Below, one piece after another: positions 1 to 13,400 of a stretch of 64,000 nt of DNA. The notes under the pieces are model-generated. The model saw only the letters and a program-made list of their open reading frames with translations. It ran no database searches and was not told the origin of the DNA. Position 1 is the stretch's first letter; each line of letters opens with the position of its first letter. This DNA is from Rhizodiscina lignyota (Eukaryota; Ascomycota; Dothideomycetes; Aulographales; Rhizodiscinaceae), in the NCBI GenBank assembly GCA_010015805.1, contig ML978121.1, positions 1,240,001-1,304,000 of the forward strand, written 5' to 3'. Made by a program: the position numbers and the translations under genes.

Positions 1-943
1 TGTCCATAGCATCAAATCTCCTCACCTCTCGCGGGCTCGTTTATGTCCATCTCGATGACCTTCTACTTTGCAATACAAGAACATATCCTAACAGCATTGT
101 CAGGGCCTCGTAGGACTCGTTATCCTCGGTACCAACGCCGAAGCCTTCCTGCTCACGCAATCCGAGCGCAAAGCCCTCATCTCGGCCGCTCGCAAAGCAT
201 GCGGTCCCACCTACCCCATCATGGCTGGCTGCGGCGGGCACAGCACAAAGCAGACCCTCGAGCTGCTCTCCGACGCGGCGGAAGCAGGCGCCGACTACGC
301 ACTGGTTCTGCCGCCTGCGTACTTTGGCAAGCAGACCACAACGCAGGTCGTTGAGCGCTTCTTCGACGAGGTGGCGAACCGCAGCCCACTACCGATTGTG
401 ATATATAACTTCCCGGGCGTATGCAATGGCGTGGATCTAGATTCAGATCAGATTGCCAGACTGGCGAAGAAACATCCGGGCAAGATTGTCGGCGTGAAGC
501 TGACATGTGGCGTAGTGGCGAAGATCACAAGGCTGTCGGCAGAGCTGCCCGCAGACACCTTCGCTACGTATGGCGGACAGTCTGACTTCCTGGTCGGCGG
601 GCTGGCAAGTGGTTCTGCGGGGTGTATCTGCGCGTTTGGGAATGCGTTCCCCAGAACAGTGGTTAAGATTTATGATCTGTGGAAGGCTGGGAAGCACGAT
701 GAGGCGCTGAAGCTGCACCACATTGCTGCTTTGGCGGAGAGGGGGACTAAGGGTGGAATCGCGACTGTGAAGTATGCTGCAAGCCTTTACAGCGCAGGGA
801 CAGGGAAGGGACAGGCCGGGATTGAGGGAGTTGAGAAGTTGTTACTACCAAGGCATCCGTACACTGAGCTTGGGGATGAGGCTAAGAAGACGCTAAGGAG
901 CATTATGGATCCGTGCTGGGAGGTTGAGAAGAGTCTGATGTGA
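1..943 (+). CDS. DapA-family aldolase (dihydrodipicolinate synthase / 4-hydroxy-2-oxoglutarate aldolase-like), 5' partial
   Basis: This is a class I aldolase of the DHDPS/N-acetylneuraminate lyase family, which cleaves or forms 2-oxo acids through a Schiff base. The main exon starts at 104, after a CTAAC branch site (88-92) and a CAG acceptor (101-103), and reads to TGA at 941-943. An upstream exon ending near 38 with a weak GTTTAT donor is only tentative, and the true start lies left of the window. Visible family marks are the GTNAEAF substrate loop, the IVIYNFPG strand with the catalytic Tyr, and GVKLTCG with the Schiff-base Lys. Fungal relatives include L-threo-3-deoxy-hexulosonate aldolase of galacturonate breakdown and hydroxy-oxoglutarate aldolases. 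Substrate cannot be told from sequence. Family call is firm; the 5' end is not. Confidence 0.88.
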
Positions 944-1975
944 GAGGAGAAGAAAGGGAAGCAAAATAGCGTTTTATGAATATTCCCATGATTGGGTATC
1001 AGACGCTCATTAGAGCGGGTTGAAGACATAATTTGTGGCCAACACCGGGTCAGCACTCTTTATCAAGAGCAATGCATTTCCAGTAGAGTTATGGTGCGAC
1101 TGCTCCACTACTGGAATCTCATCACAATAGCATAGTAGATGTGATTTTCAAGAATCGAATCTCATTGAATGCTATCCACTAAGCTTATGCAAAAGGCGCA
1201 TGAAACCACCTTTGTGCGATCGTTCAGAAGATCCGACCACGCTCACGAGCTGCTACACCGCTCCTTACTCCCCAGCAAAAGTGACTATTTTTTTCTATAT
1301 TGTTTTTTCTTTTTGGATTTCCATTTTCTTTTTGCTTTTCACAATCCTATTCCCTCCTTGCGATACGCCGGTGGCGTTCGCAGCCCACTTTACTCCGTAA
1401 ATCCGCCTTGTCCTACAGGAGATCCGAGAGGTGTCGAAGGAACCCTGATTGGAACAAGTCGTACGTGTATACCGAAGTGAACAAAGAAGGGATCTAGTGA
1501 ATGCAGCCTTGCCAGCGCCTTGCCGATGCAGAGGGTATCATTCCACGTACGATCCTAATCCATGCCAACGCCGTGTACGTTCGAAAGCCGATAGGTGAGA
1601 CACGATAAGTGTCATGTGCACAAATGCAGTGCATTGGGTGATGAGAGGCGTACATTGTCGATCGTGTTCCTCAACAAATTGAATGGAGAACTCAATTTGG
1701 TTCCGTTCAGAAGACACAAGAATTAAAGGAAATGAAAGAGGTCAAGCAATTGGGGTATGTGAAAATCGGCAGGGTGGCAGATAGCACATGGGAAGCAAAG
1801 CAAATTAAGCCAGCTACTCGCCGGCGGGGGAAGATGGGAAAGAGGGCTATTACGGGGGTTCTGTGGTTAGTATTTTTCCAGCCCTGATAAGCTCTTGCAA
1901 TTGAAGAGCGTATCAAAGCATGTAGGTGGGGTTGTGCGTTCTGACTTGCACGGCGTGCCGACGAAGACTCGCTGC
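944..1975. other. intergenic region between two converging genes, nothing recognised
   Basis: About 1 kb between the 3' ends of the aldolase and the zinc-finger gene. A pyrimidine-rich run lies near 1,288-1,340. Open frames here are short and show no family features. It probably holds the two 3' UTRs and terminators. Confidence 0.6.
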
Positions 1976-4900
1976 TTACAGATTCAGGATCTTTGTCGGG
2001 TCACCTAGGAACCAGCTGCGATACTGGACGATTTCCTTGGCAACGATGTCTGGATCTGTGGTGTTCGTTTCTCGCAGCCGCTTAAGGATCTCTTTGAGCC
2101 CGTCGGTCCACTTCTTCCGCTCTTCGTCGGTTCGTCCTGGGTTTTGTGTGCCAAGTTGGACGAGCATCATGTCATCTGTAAGGTTAGGATTGCGTAAGTC
2201 AGTTACAGAACATGGGGTGAAACATTGACAGACATGAAGGGGGGAAAGACTGGAGGATTGAGCGCGCGAAACATAAATGTGCAGGGAGAGACACGCGCAA
2301 GTATGTTCCAGAGTTGCTGGTGGACGCAAATCGTGATTTCGGCGCAGATAGTATAGACAAAATAGAAGCGGGAGATAAGAAATAGATATAGTCAGGGCCC
2401 CGAAAACGCACCAGTCAACTTCATATCCCGATAATGCTGGTACTTGCAACCCTTGTCGTTGCAGACACCATTGGCTGCTTCGAACGGACAAAGCTGCTTA
2501 TTCGAATCGATGTTGTGACTGTACGTCATGGATCGGAAGCCACCTTTTACATTCTCAGTAAATTGAGGATGATAGCGATAAGCTTTGAAGCTCATCAGAG
2601 GAGAGTCGTAGGGGCGATAATACCCTTCTGTGGCCGTTGGCGTGCGTTGCTCAGCTTCATCGTCCGCTGGACCAGCTTGGAGTTCTGGAGCAAGGTCATC
2701 AGCGAGAGGAGCTGTAGCAGAGTCCAGAACAGACGTTTCATTGTCCGCCATTGACTCATCACGAATCGCGATTCCAGAGCCAGAGCCAGAGTCTTGCAAG
2801 TCGCTGTCTGCAGATGGAGACTCATAAGGAGCTGGAGGCTCGTAATCTTCCTCCTCTTCCGCATCATCTTGGTCATCAGGAACCGCCACATCTGAGCCGA
2901 CTGGTAGGGCTGTAGCAACCATCTCCAGAGATTCGTCTGAGGGGTCTGGAGGCTCATAGTCATCCTCTCCGTCCATGGCAGCAACACCGTCGGAACTATC
3001 GCCAGACTCTTCATCGCCACTCGAAGTCAACTTCTGGGTGGTCATATCCTGCGCTTGCATCATGTCTAGCTCAACTGGGGTAGGTTCCGGTCCATGAGAC
3101 CCAAAGTTGGACTGAGCTGACTCCGCCGGTTGAGACTCGGCAATATTTCCATCCGACATAGGCACGTCCTCGTCAAGCTCCGCAATTGCAGGGATAGTCT
3201 GGGCACCCATGGGCAACTCAGTTGCAGCAATCGGTCCTTGGGATAGCACCTCCCCATCCTCTGACATCTCGTAGTCATCGGTTGCAGCCGTAGAGCCGAT
3301 ATTAGCTTGCGGGATGTCAGTCTGTTCTGCGGGCTCCGACGAATAAAAGTCTTCGGAGTCATCGTCGCCTTCCTGGGTCTCCGAGACTTGGCCTGTAATG
3401 GTCGCTGCAGGAACATCGCCGGCATCGGAATCTCCTTGATCTTGCTGATTGGCGTAGGCTGATACAGTGGCTGCCATTACAGGGCCAGGGCGTGCAGCAG
3501 ACTCGGTTTCCGTGTTCATCGGCCCATCTATTGAATCACGGTGTGCCCCCATGGTCTGTACTTCTGGTTCAGAGGCAAGTTTGCCCTCCGCTGTTGTTGG
3601 ATCATCAAATAGCTTATCTGCCGAACTATCATCGCTTGGGTCCTCGGTCGGCTGAACAGCGGAAAGAGGCTCCTGAAATTCGGTAGTATTCATGAGGTCT
3701 TCACCATCGGGCAACTGCTTCTGCTGGGCAGCGGATGTTGCCTCGGTTGTTCGTACGCCATCCGAAGGAAGTGTCAGCTCGTCTTCGACAGATTCAACAA
3801 AAGGAGAGGCATTGTCAGTAACTGCAGGCTTAGAACTCTGCAGAACTTCTTGCTCTTGTTGCTCTCTGATCTCGTCTCGGACGGCTTTCATCTCCTCATT
3901 GTCCATGCCTTCGGTATCGATACCCAGGTCTTCAAGTTCCTTTGCCAATGCCTCTTTCTCCACGAGACGCTGCTTATTTTCGGCTTCTAGAGCCTCCATC
4001 TCGCGTCGCAGAATCTCCATACGCGACATGTTGTTGGCAACTGCGGCATCAACTGTCTGTATATCTGATTCTCGCCCGAGCCTGTGCTCAACTGGCGACT
4101 CAGATCGAATGGACGAAGCAGACACATGTGTGGAATGAGAAGAGACTGAGTGTATTTCCATGGTGTCTGCTTGAGTTGGCAAAGACTCCAAGGCAGGTGT
4201 TACGGCCGTTGCTGCTGTTGCATCGGCTCTTGGCGCTCCCTTTGTAGATTCTGCGTCGATACTGTCCGATTTCTTGGATGGAGTCTGTGGTCTACTTTCG
4301 CCTGGCTTCTTCCTGGCTTCTTGCGCCCGGATCTTCGCCTTAAGCATAGCAATCTGGGCTTCCATTTGTGAAAGTTGACCTTTGGGAGGGGTGTTCACAC
4401 CAGCCGGGGTGTTAAATGTTGAGCTTCCCGTGCTAATGATACCTCGTGAAGGGAAATTGGTCAAGGGGCCAAGGTCACGAAGAGCCTTCTGTTTCGCACT
4501 TTGTTCATTGTTTGAAGTTGCAGCGTTTGCAGCGGTTGTGATGAGATCATCGACGTCGCCAACACTCACACCCCCATCATCACTCTCATCATCGCTAACT
4601 TCAATAATCATTTGCTCATCTTCAGCGTACGGATCATCCCCGAAGGTGGGTCGCTTGAATGGGCGCGGTGGGCTTGAGGAGCTGATATCATCAAAATCCG
4701 CGGCGACTGGCCGTTTTTTGGTCCGCGACTGGAAATTAGTTGGAGTTGAGGTGGTGGATGGTACTGGCTGAGCCGTTACGGACATAAACAACCCAGGTAT
4801 ACCGTTGGTTGGAGAGGCGGCAGGGATGAGTGGAGCAAGAGGTTGAGAGTCTGTTGGCACCGTGTTCGGAACCGGATCCTGGTCAAAGCCGAGATTTGGA

Positions 4901-6783
4901 GCTGAAAGATGAGCATTATCAGTCTGCCCCATCGGAGTTGGCTGAGAAGGCGCAGCTGCGGACCCTGGTGGTGCTGTTTGGTCAGGAGCTCTCTTGGCCT
5001 TTAGCTCGGCAAGCCTCTTTTGGAGAATTTCTGTCTGAAGTCTCTTCCTTGTCTCAACATCATCCTGTACTGTCGCCGGTGGAGCTTCGACAGGTTTAGG
5101 AGCAGACTTCTCCTCTGGGCTTGTGGAAGCTGCTCTGGCGCCAGCTTGAACAGTAGATGGATTCGATTCCAGAGCGACTCCTTGAGGCTGAGCAGGCGGT
5201 GTAGCAGAACTCGCGTTGCTCTTAGACGCAGGTTCTCCTGTCTTGGTTCCGACTTTCAGTTTGGCTGCTTTGAGTTTGGCAAGGTATTCTGCTCGGTTTG
5301 TCGGAGTGGGCTGAGAGTTATTTGACGCAGCTTTGGAGATGGGCTTATTGATAGCTGGAGAAGAAGGCTGGCCAGAGAGGAGGTTCGCAGCTGACTTTGG
5401 TTCCGCAGCTTTTGAAATAACACTCTGAGGTGGACGCGAAGAAGCAGCTGAGCTTTTAGCGGTAGTCTCCGCAAGGCCAGCGGAAGGTGCAGATGGCTTC
5501 GAAGGTCCTTTCTTAGCTGCCTTTGGAGCCGCGTTTTTGGCAGAAACCGAGGACTGTTCCTGGCCCATCGTGAACACCTCGTTCTGGTGCTGGGCTTCAG
5601 AATCAGACAGCTTAAGCTCCTTGTACAGGTTCGCGAGGGAAGCCCAGTCCGTGGTAGTGTTGAAGTAAAAAGTCTCGTCAACAAGATTCTTGAAGACGTA
5701 GCCGTAAAAGCTCAATAATGAAACAAACTTTCGGGCGTCTTCGTGCTGCTTAGACAGTGGTTGAGCTGCTTTGCTGCTTGCAGAGGAGGACCCCAAATCC
5801 GTGATGATTTGTTCAATCAGGCGGTTTGCCTCGGAGCTTTGAGAGATGCCTGCTGTCACTTGAGAGCTTTGTACAGCGTTCGGCGCCACAGCTGTGTTAC
5901 TCTGAGGAAGAGTTTGATTGACTGGTTTTGAAAGGGATCATCAGTCAAGGTCTTAGGACGTTGAAAGAAAAAAGATGCATCATGCTATCTCACCTTTTTG
6001 TACGCGTCCTTGTATAAGTTGTTGTGTTTCTGTTTGTTGACGAGAGTAGTTGGGTGGAGTGCGGGGTGAGGCGTGGTGAGTCGAGCGAAAGTTTTGAGTA
6101 GGCGCGCCAGGCGGCGAAGCGCGTGAGCGGTTTTGGGAGCCCGCCCGCCGAGGAGCAGGTGAATCATAAACTCGTGCTACAGATGATTAAGGCGTACGTC
6201 CTGTCAAAACGCCCAATAAAAGCTTACCAGATAAGGAGCCGCTCGATTCCACACGTCCATATGGAGGTCGGTAGCTATCAACAATGTTCCCAGGCATGTC
6301 CAAGTCGCCAGCAGCATCGGCCATGGGAACATCATAAGCAGAGCGACCTGCTGGTGATGCGGCCATATCCGTGTCACTCAGCTCTCCTTCTTCACGGTCT
6401 GACCGCGCAAGATCGGCGACTCTCCCTATATTGTTGCCGATATTGCTTCCTCCACGCGGTGTCACGCTCTCAGAAGGTGCGCTCAAAGGTCCTGGTGGAG
6501 GTTTGTTCGCGTTATGCTGAGGTGGAAGAGAAAGAGGCATGGGCGGGAATTGGTAGCCTGCGGCTTGAAGTTGTTGAAGGAGTGAAGCGATGTGACCAGC
6601 GTTGGGATCGGTCGAAGGTTGCAGAGGATTCATGGCAGGAAGCATCGAGTTCTGCTGGAACGCCCCCATGTTCTGGGTGTGAACTGCCTGTGAAGCAGTG
6701 TTGCTGCCTTCAGGCAAGTTCGACGAGGTGCTGTGCCCGTGCTGAGCAGAGGTTTGGAGGAACGGAACGCCGTAGTTAGCCAT
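1976..6783 (-). CDS. ZFC3H1/Red1-type C3H1 zinc-finger protein (nuclear RNA decay), 4 exons
   Basis: Proposed exons are 6783-6228, 6176-5994, 5921-2412 and 2175-1976. Phases agree throughout and give 1,482 residues. The C-terminal block has the sequence YRYHPQF..SMTYSHNID followed by C1391-x8-C1400-x4-C1405-x3-H1409. This is the putative C3H1 zinc-finger domain found in fission yeast Red1 and human ZFC3H1. Those proteins link the Mtr4-like helicase to the nuclear exosome (MTREC/PAXT), which degrades meiotic, cryptic and polyadenylated nuclear RNA. Upstream are long Ser/Ala/Pro/Gln-rich disordered stretches, a likely coiled coil around residues 875-945, and a strongly acidic Asp/Glu-rich region before the finger. 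The finger is split by the last intron (2176-2411), which has a CTAAC branch site. The N-terminal exons are low-complexity, so they rest on splice signals and phase only. It shares a divergent promoter with the myosin gene. Function is inferred from the finger block. Confidence 0.85.
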
Positions 6784-7470
6784 CGTGGCTACTGCTTCCG
6801 AGTTGAGTAATGGCGTTATATAGATGAGATGAAATTTATCGATCTATACGGGCGTCACGCGGTACCACTATACGTGGATGTCCTCGAGTCAACTCGGGAG
6901 TCCAAGACATCGAGAAGGACGAGGTTTATACAGGATTTTCGCTCGAAATGCACTCCGTTTGTAGTGCCAATCCGGGTTGAATCGGCCCTTGCGCCGCGCC
7001 TGGAGAGATAAAGAGGCAGCTAAGATCTTGCTTCACGAGCATGCAGCCAGATAATAGCTGAGCAGGCAACTACAAAGAGATGGATGTGCAAAGGCAATGC
7101 GCGTGAAGGAGGTTGGGATGGCGCCGAACTCTTTCGATCTCTGTCGCTAAAGCGCCTCGAGCGCTAGAGCCTAAAGTGCGCAGCGAATGGGGGACCTGGA
7201 TGTCTTGGCACTTTGATCCCGTGACTGCGCGATCCCGGTAAGCAGTCACGTGATGAGTGTAAACAATCCCGCCCGCATCAACAATGGACAACGCGAGTAA
7301 CGACCAGTCGAAACGGCTCCTGCCTTCACGATCTTCGGACAACCGATTGTACATATGGCTTCAGTTTGGATGCGCTCATAATTCTCTTGCGACTTCACTG
7401 GATTTTACCCTTGGCTTTCAGATGATCTCGAAATCTCACAGTACCACGGCTCGGACTCCGCATAGCAACG
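6784..7470. promoter_or_regulatory. divergent promoter between Red1-like and myosin II genes
   Basis: These 687 bp separate two divergent start codons, so both promoters must lie here. A CACGTG palindrome (E-box type, bHLH binding) sits at about 7,247-7,252 on the myosin side. No convincing TATA box was seen for either gene. Assignment is by position only. Confidence 0.5.
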
Positions 7471-10400
7471 ATGAGCGTACCAGCTCAGAACGGGCCCAAA
7501 TGGCGAAATAGCCCTTTCAATCGCAATGCATCAGTCAGTCCCTCTCCGACATCGTCCTCCGGGCATGCTCGAGCAAAGTCGACAATCGTGTCTTCGCCCA
7601 TGTCGCCGCTATCGCCCGCGAATGCCTCGCTCCATGCACGGAATCAATCATTCTCGCCGTTGGGCAATCTACAAAGCCTCACGAGACAGGATTCAACCCG
7701 GCTGCGATCCAACTCAAACAGAAGCAGCACAATTGCAGGAGGCACATTCACCCCGACATTTATTAAGACGGAAGCGGGGCAAACAGATACGGAGAGGGTG
7801 CGAGGCATAGAAGGAGAAAACGACTTCTCTGGAAAGAGATATATATGGCTGAAAGACCCAGACAATGCGTTTGTCAAAGGCTGGGTGGTAGAAGAGCGAG
7901 AAGGCGGTATGCTCTTGGTCCAATGCGATGATGAAACTCAACGCGAGGTTCAGGAAGAGAGCGTCGACAAAGTCAATCCGGCCAAATTCGACAAGGCCGA
8001 CGATATGGCCGAGTTAACGCATCTCAATGAACCTTCGGTGGTACACAACTTGCGCATGAGGTATCAAGCCGATCTGATCTACGTGAGTATTTGGTCGAGC
8101 TCGAATGATATTTGGACTGACTACAAACCAGACGTACTCCGGGCTGTTCCTGGTCACAGTGAATCCATATTGCCCCCTCCCAATCTACGGTCGAGACTAC
8201 ATCAACATGTACCGAGGGCGGAGCAGAGAGGATACGAAACCACATATCTTCGCAATGGCCGACGAAGCCTTTCGGAATTTGGTCGATGAAGGCCAAAATC
8301 AAAGCATCCTCGTCACTGGTGAATCGGGTGCTGGAAAGACCGAAAACACCAAGAAGGTCATCCAATACTTGGCAGCTGTCGCAACGTCTGATACGCCTCG
8401 AGCAGCCAAGTCAGTGCAAAAGCAAATATCAAACCTATCAGAGCAGATTCTACGCGCCAATCCAATTCTGGAGGCCTTTGGAAATGCGCAGACAGTCCGC
8501 AACAACAACTCTTCTCGTTTCGGTAAATTCATTCGAATAGAGTTTACACGCTCCGGGCAAATTGCTGGAGCGTATATTGACTGGTATCTGCTCGAGAAGT
8601 CACGTGTTGTTCACCTCAATTCGAACGAAAGGAATTACCACATCTTCTACCAACTCCTCCGTGGTGCGGATCGACGAATGAAAGACAGTTTCCTCTTAAC
8701 CGACAAGGATATTGAAGACTTTGAATACACCAGACAAGGCAATGACAGCATTACTGGAGTGTCGGATCGTGATGAATGGAACTCGCTCGTTGAAGCTTTT
8801 CATGTTATGAACTTCGACGACAAAGAGCAGAAGTCCATCCTCCGGACAATTGCTTCTGTTCTTCATTTAGGCAACATTTCGGTTATGAAGGAATCCCTCC
8901 GTGCTGACCAGGCCATGTTTGACTACGAAGCAGAACAACAATGCAAAGTGGTCTGCCAACTCCTTGGCATCCCTGCCGAAGCCTTCATGAAGGCATTGCT
9001 CCATCCACGCGTGAAAGCAGGCCATGAGTGGGTAGAGAAAGCGCAGACACCCGAGCAGGTGCGGCTATCCCTGGACGCACTCGCAAAAGGTATCTACGAG
9101 CGACAATTTGGCGATCTTGTGACGCGCATTAATCAACAACTTGATCGATCTAGCGGGGCCTCTGAAGATACGCATTTCATCGGCGTTCTAGACATTGCTG
9201 GTTTCGAGATCTTCGAAGACAACAGCTTCGAACAGCTGTGCATCAACTACACGAACGAAAAGCTCCAACAGTTCTTCAACCACCACATGTTTGTGCTCGA
9301 GCAAGAGGAGTATGCCCGAGAACAGATCCAATGGAATTTCATTGATTTCGGGAAGGACCTGCAACCGACGATTGATTTGATTGAATTGTCGAATCCAATT
9401 GGTATCTTCAGCTGCTTAGATGAGGACTCGGTCATGCCAAAAGCCACCGACAAGTCCTTCACAGAGAAACTCCATGGCCTTTGGGACCGCAAGACACCAA
9501 AGTACAGGCGGTCTCTGTTGCATAATGGATTTATGCTCACGCACTATGCGGCTGAAGTAGAATACAGCACTGAAGGCTGGCTCGAGAAGAACAAGGATCC
9601 GTTGAACGACAATGTGACGCGTCTCCTCGCAGCGTCTACCGACAAGCACTTTGCCGCTCTCTTTGCGGACTGCGCTGAGACGGACGATCTTGGTGCGACT
9701 CGCAGCCGAGTCAAGAAAGGCTTGTTCAGGACCGTTGCCCAACGTCACAAGGAGCAACTCTCTACGCTGATGGGCCAGCTACATTCGACACACCCTCACT
9801 TCGTCCGTTGTATATTGCCCAACCACAAGAAACGTCCGAAGCAGTTCCATGCGCCACTTGTTTTGGATCAGCTCCGTTGCAACGGTGTGCTTGAGGGAAT
9901 CCGCATCGCTCGTACGGGCTTCCCTAACCGTCTTCCCTTCGCTGAGTTTCGCTCGCGCTACGAAGTCTTATGTCCAGATATGCCCACGGGATACCTCGAA
10001 GGCCAAGTAGCGGCGAATATCATCTTGGAAAAGCTCAACATGGATCGTGCGATATACCGTGTTGGCCTCACGAAGGTGTTCTTCAGAGCAGGCGTCTTGG
10101 CTGAACTTGAAGAGCGGCGTGATGCTTTGATCAGCGAGATCATGGCTCGCTTTCAATCAATTGCTAGAGGATTCGTGCAACGGCGAATCGCGCACAAGCG
10201 GTTGTATAGAGCGGAAGCTACTCGGATTATCCAGCGCAACTTCCACGTGTATTTGGACCTACAAGCCAATCCATGGTGGAGATTGTTTGTTCGCATGAAG
10301 CCTCTACTCGGTGCAACACGGCAGGCGGCTGAGATGAAGAAACGCGACGATGCCCTCAGAGCAATGGAGGCAAAGGTTCAAGCGGAGGCTGAAGATCGAC

Positions 10401-13400
10401 AACGCGTTGAAGAGGAGCGCAGAAGAGCGGAAACCGAAATTCAGAAAATCCAGCAGACCTTGGAGAGCGAGCGAGCCCTGGCTTTAGACAAGGACGAGAT
10501 CTTCCGTCGCCTGCAGGAGCGTGAGGCAGAGCTTTCGGAGAAGCTGGCGGAGGCTATTGACGACCAAGAGAAGACCGAAGAGGAGCTTGATATCATGGTT
10601 CTTGCGAAGAAAAATGCGGATGATCACGCTGAAGTCTTGCGTAAAGAGTTGGAGCAGGCCGGCCAGATCATTGATCAGCTGGAAAGTGAGAAGAGAGATT
10701 TGGCGCAGCAAATCCAAGAGCTGGATCAGCAACTGGAGGACCTAGAGCATGCAAAGTCGCAGCGTACCGAGGCTGAGGAGCAACTGGAACAAGAAGTCAG
10801 GATGCTTACAAGCCAGGTCGCGTTGAAAGATCGCAAGGTCCATGATCTCGAAGCAAGGGTACTTAAGACCGACCAAGAACTCGACATCAAGCTTGCAGCC
10901 TCGAATAAGGAATTGAGTGCGTCAAAGGCTCAGATCAGACAGTTACTCGATGAGAACCGGCAGATCAGGCAACAACTTTCCGAAATTTCTTCAACGTCAA
11001 CAAGCTTCGAGGATCTCATCCGTCAGAAGGAGAGCGAGCTAGCCATCGTGAAGACCGACATCAAGAAGTATGAGTCTGATCGCAAACTCTTCGATTCCGA
11101 GAAGCGTACTTTAGCTTCGAAGCACGATACACTCCAAAGCCGACTTCGAGAAGTTCAGGGTGAGATGGAAGCCATCAAGTCCCAGAATACCAAGCTCCAG
11201 CGAGAAGCTGCGGATGCGAGACGAGCTCTAGAAGAACGCATCTCCGAAGCCCAAGGTCGGAAAATGCTAGAGCAGCAGATTGAAGAATTGAAAGGAGAGC
11301 TCTTCACTGTCCAGAAAGAGCTCAATCGCGAGCAGCAATCCAAAGCAGATCAACAGCTTCTAGGGGAGCATAAGCAAGAGCAGCTCAAGCGCGATTACGA
11401 GTCCCTCAATGAGTCCAAGATCACGATTGAGAAGGAGATGTACGCTCAGCAAGATATTCTTCGCCGTGCTACGGAAGCACGAAAGAATGCGGAAAATGAA
11501 CGCAAGGAGTACCAGGCTGAGCTTCGCGCGCTGAGGGAGAAGTTCGTGCAAGTGCAGGAAGAGAAGCTTGAAGCGCAGACTATTGCTGAGCGTAATGTCT
11601 CTAGGGCAGCGAATGAACGGTATACCGCTCTGCGAAAGGAACTCGATGCCAGAGACCAGCAGCTGAACGACATTGAGGCTGAGCGTAATCGCTTAGCGGA
11701 TCAAGTCCAGGGCTTGAGCAAGATGATGGCAGACTCTGACTCGTACAAGCTCCATCATGATAAAGATAAGGAGCGTCTTGAGCGAGAATTGGTCACCGTA
11801 AAGGGCAGATTGACAGCATCCGAGAACGACAACCGTGCACTGTTGAATAAGATCCAGCAGAAGAATCTGGACATTGCTCGATCGAACTCGAGGGCGGGAG
11901 ACAGCCAACGATCGCGCATTGCCCAGCTCACGACAGAGAAGTCCAAACTCGACGAAGAAAACAAGAAGCTGCTCAGACAGGTGCAAGACTCCCAGATCAC
12001 AATCACCTCACTTGAGAAGCAGAAGGAGAAGCTCGCTCTAAGCCTGGAAGACCTCAATCATGAGATGTCGAGAGAGCATAAGACAACGCGCAATGCCGAA
12101 GCTACTGCATCAACAGTAAATCTACAGCTGGCAGAAGTAAATCGGAAGCTGGAGACGGAGCGACAGCTACGCACCCAAGCGCAAACAAACTCAAAGACTA
12201 TTCAGTCGACACTGGATGACAGAGAAAGGGAGCTTGCAGAATGCCATGAGCAGCTTAGGCTTCTCTGCAAAGTTTTCGACCCTGAAGTACCAGAAGGTCC
12301 TCAAACTCCTTCTCCCTCACGGCCAGATATGTCCAAACATATCGACCTTGCGAAGCGTCTTGACGCGAAAGACCAAGCTCTAAGAGTTGCCAATGAGCGC
12401 TGTGTCCGTCTTGAAACCCAACTTGAAGACGCACGCAACCGACATTCCGATGAGATGTCCGAGCTCGACGCACGTCACAATAACTCCAGGCGCAACCTAC
12501 TGGAAGAGCTGAACCAAAGCCAGGTCAATACGCGACAGCAGTCTCCAATACCGTTCCGCGGCACCCCGAAAGAATTTGAAAACCGGAGGCCATTCTCTGG
12601 AGCAAACACGCCTCTAAATCAGCGCCATATCTCCAATGCCACAGACGATTCCGCCCGATCTGACCGCACAGTAGACACAATGACGCATGTGTCTCAAATG
12701 GACCAGCAGGCCGAGATCGATCTCTTGCAAAACCAGCTCCAGATGTCCAATATGCGCGTCAAGCACTTGGAGAATCAGGTTCGTCTATCTCCGAGCAAGC
12801 AAGAAAACGTGGATGATAGCCCTTCGGCTCGCCGCATGGAGAAGCTTGCTCGGGAGAACACACGCCTGCATCACATGCTAGATGACTCGACCAAGCAAAA
12901 CTCCGCTCTTCAGCGAGATCTGCAGACTGGTAACCTTAGCAAGCAGCAAATCTTAGCTACCGGCCACGACGAGCTATTCGACCTCATAACTTCGCAGGAA
13001 CAAAGCCGCAAGAAGCTCCAGGAAAGCCATAAGCACGCTATCACTGAGCTCGCCGAATCAAAGACCCATTTCGACGAGATCAGAACTGCTAAAGCCTCGG
13101 TAGAGGTGGAATTGCGAGACGCCAAGTCTGAGCTTCAGGATCTGCAGTACGAGCGCGAGCAAGAGAGCGCAAACCATGCGCAACTGTTGCAGGAATTCTC
13201 CGATTTGCAGATCAGACTTGATGGCGAGACGAGCAAATTGCTGGATGTCCAAGCGACCTTGAGTACCTACAGGTCTCGCGCGGATGAGTACTTCAGCAAG
13301 CTTGAGCAAGCTGAGATTGCCGTGCTGAAAGCGACCAGGGCAGAGCAATTTGCGAAGAGCCAGGCAAAGGAGGCAGAGGAACAGTGTGCAAGCATCATGG

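Noticed and set aside
3692-4138. 148-codon plus-strand frame
   Set aside because: Mirror frame of the Red1-like coding region on the other strand.
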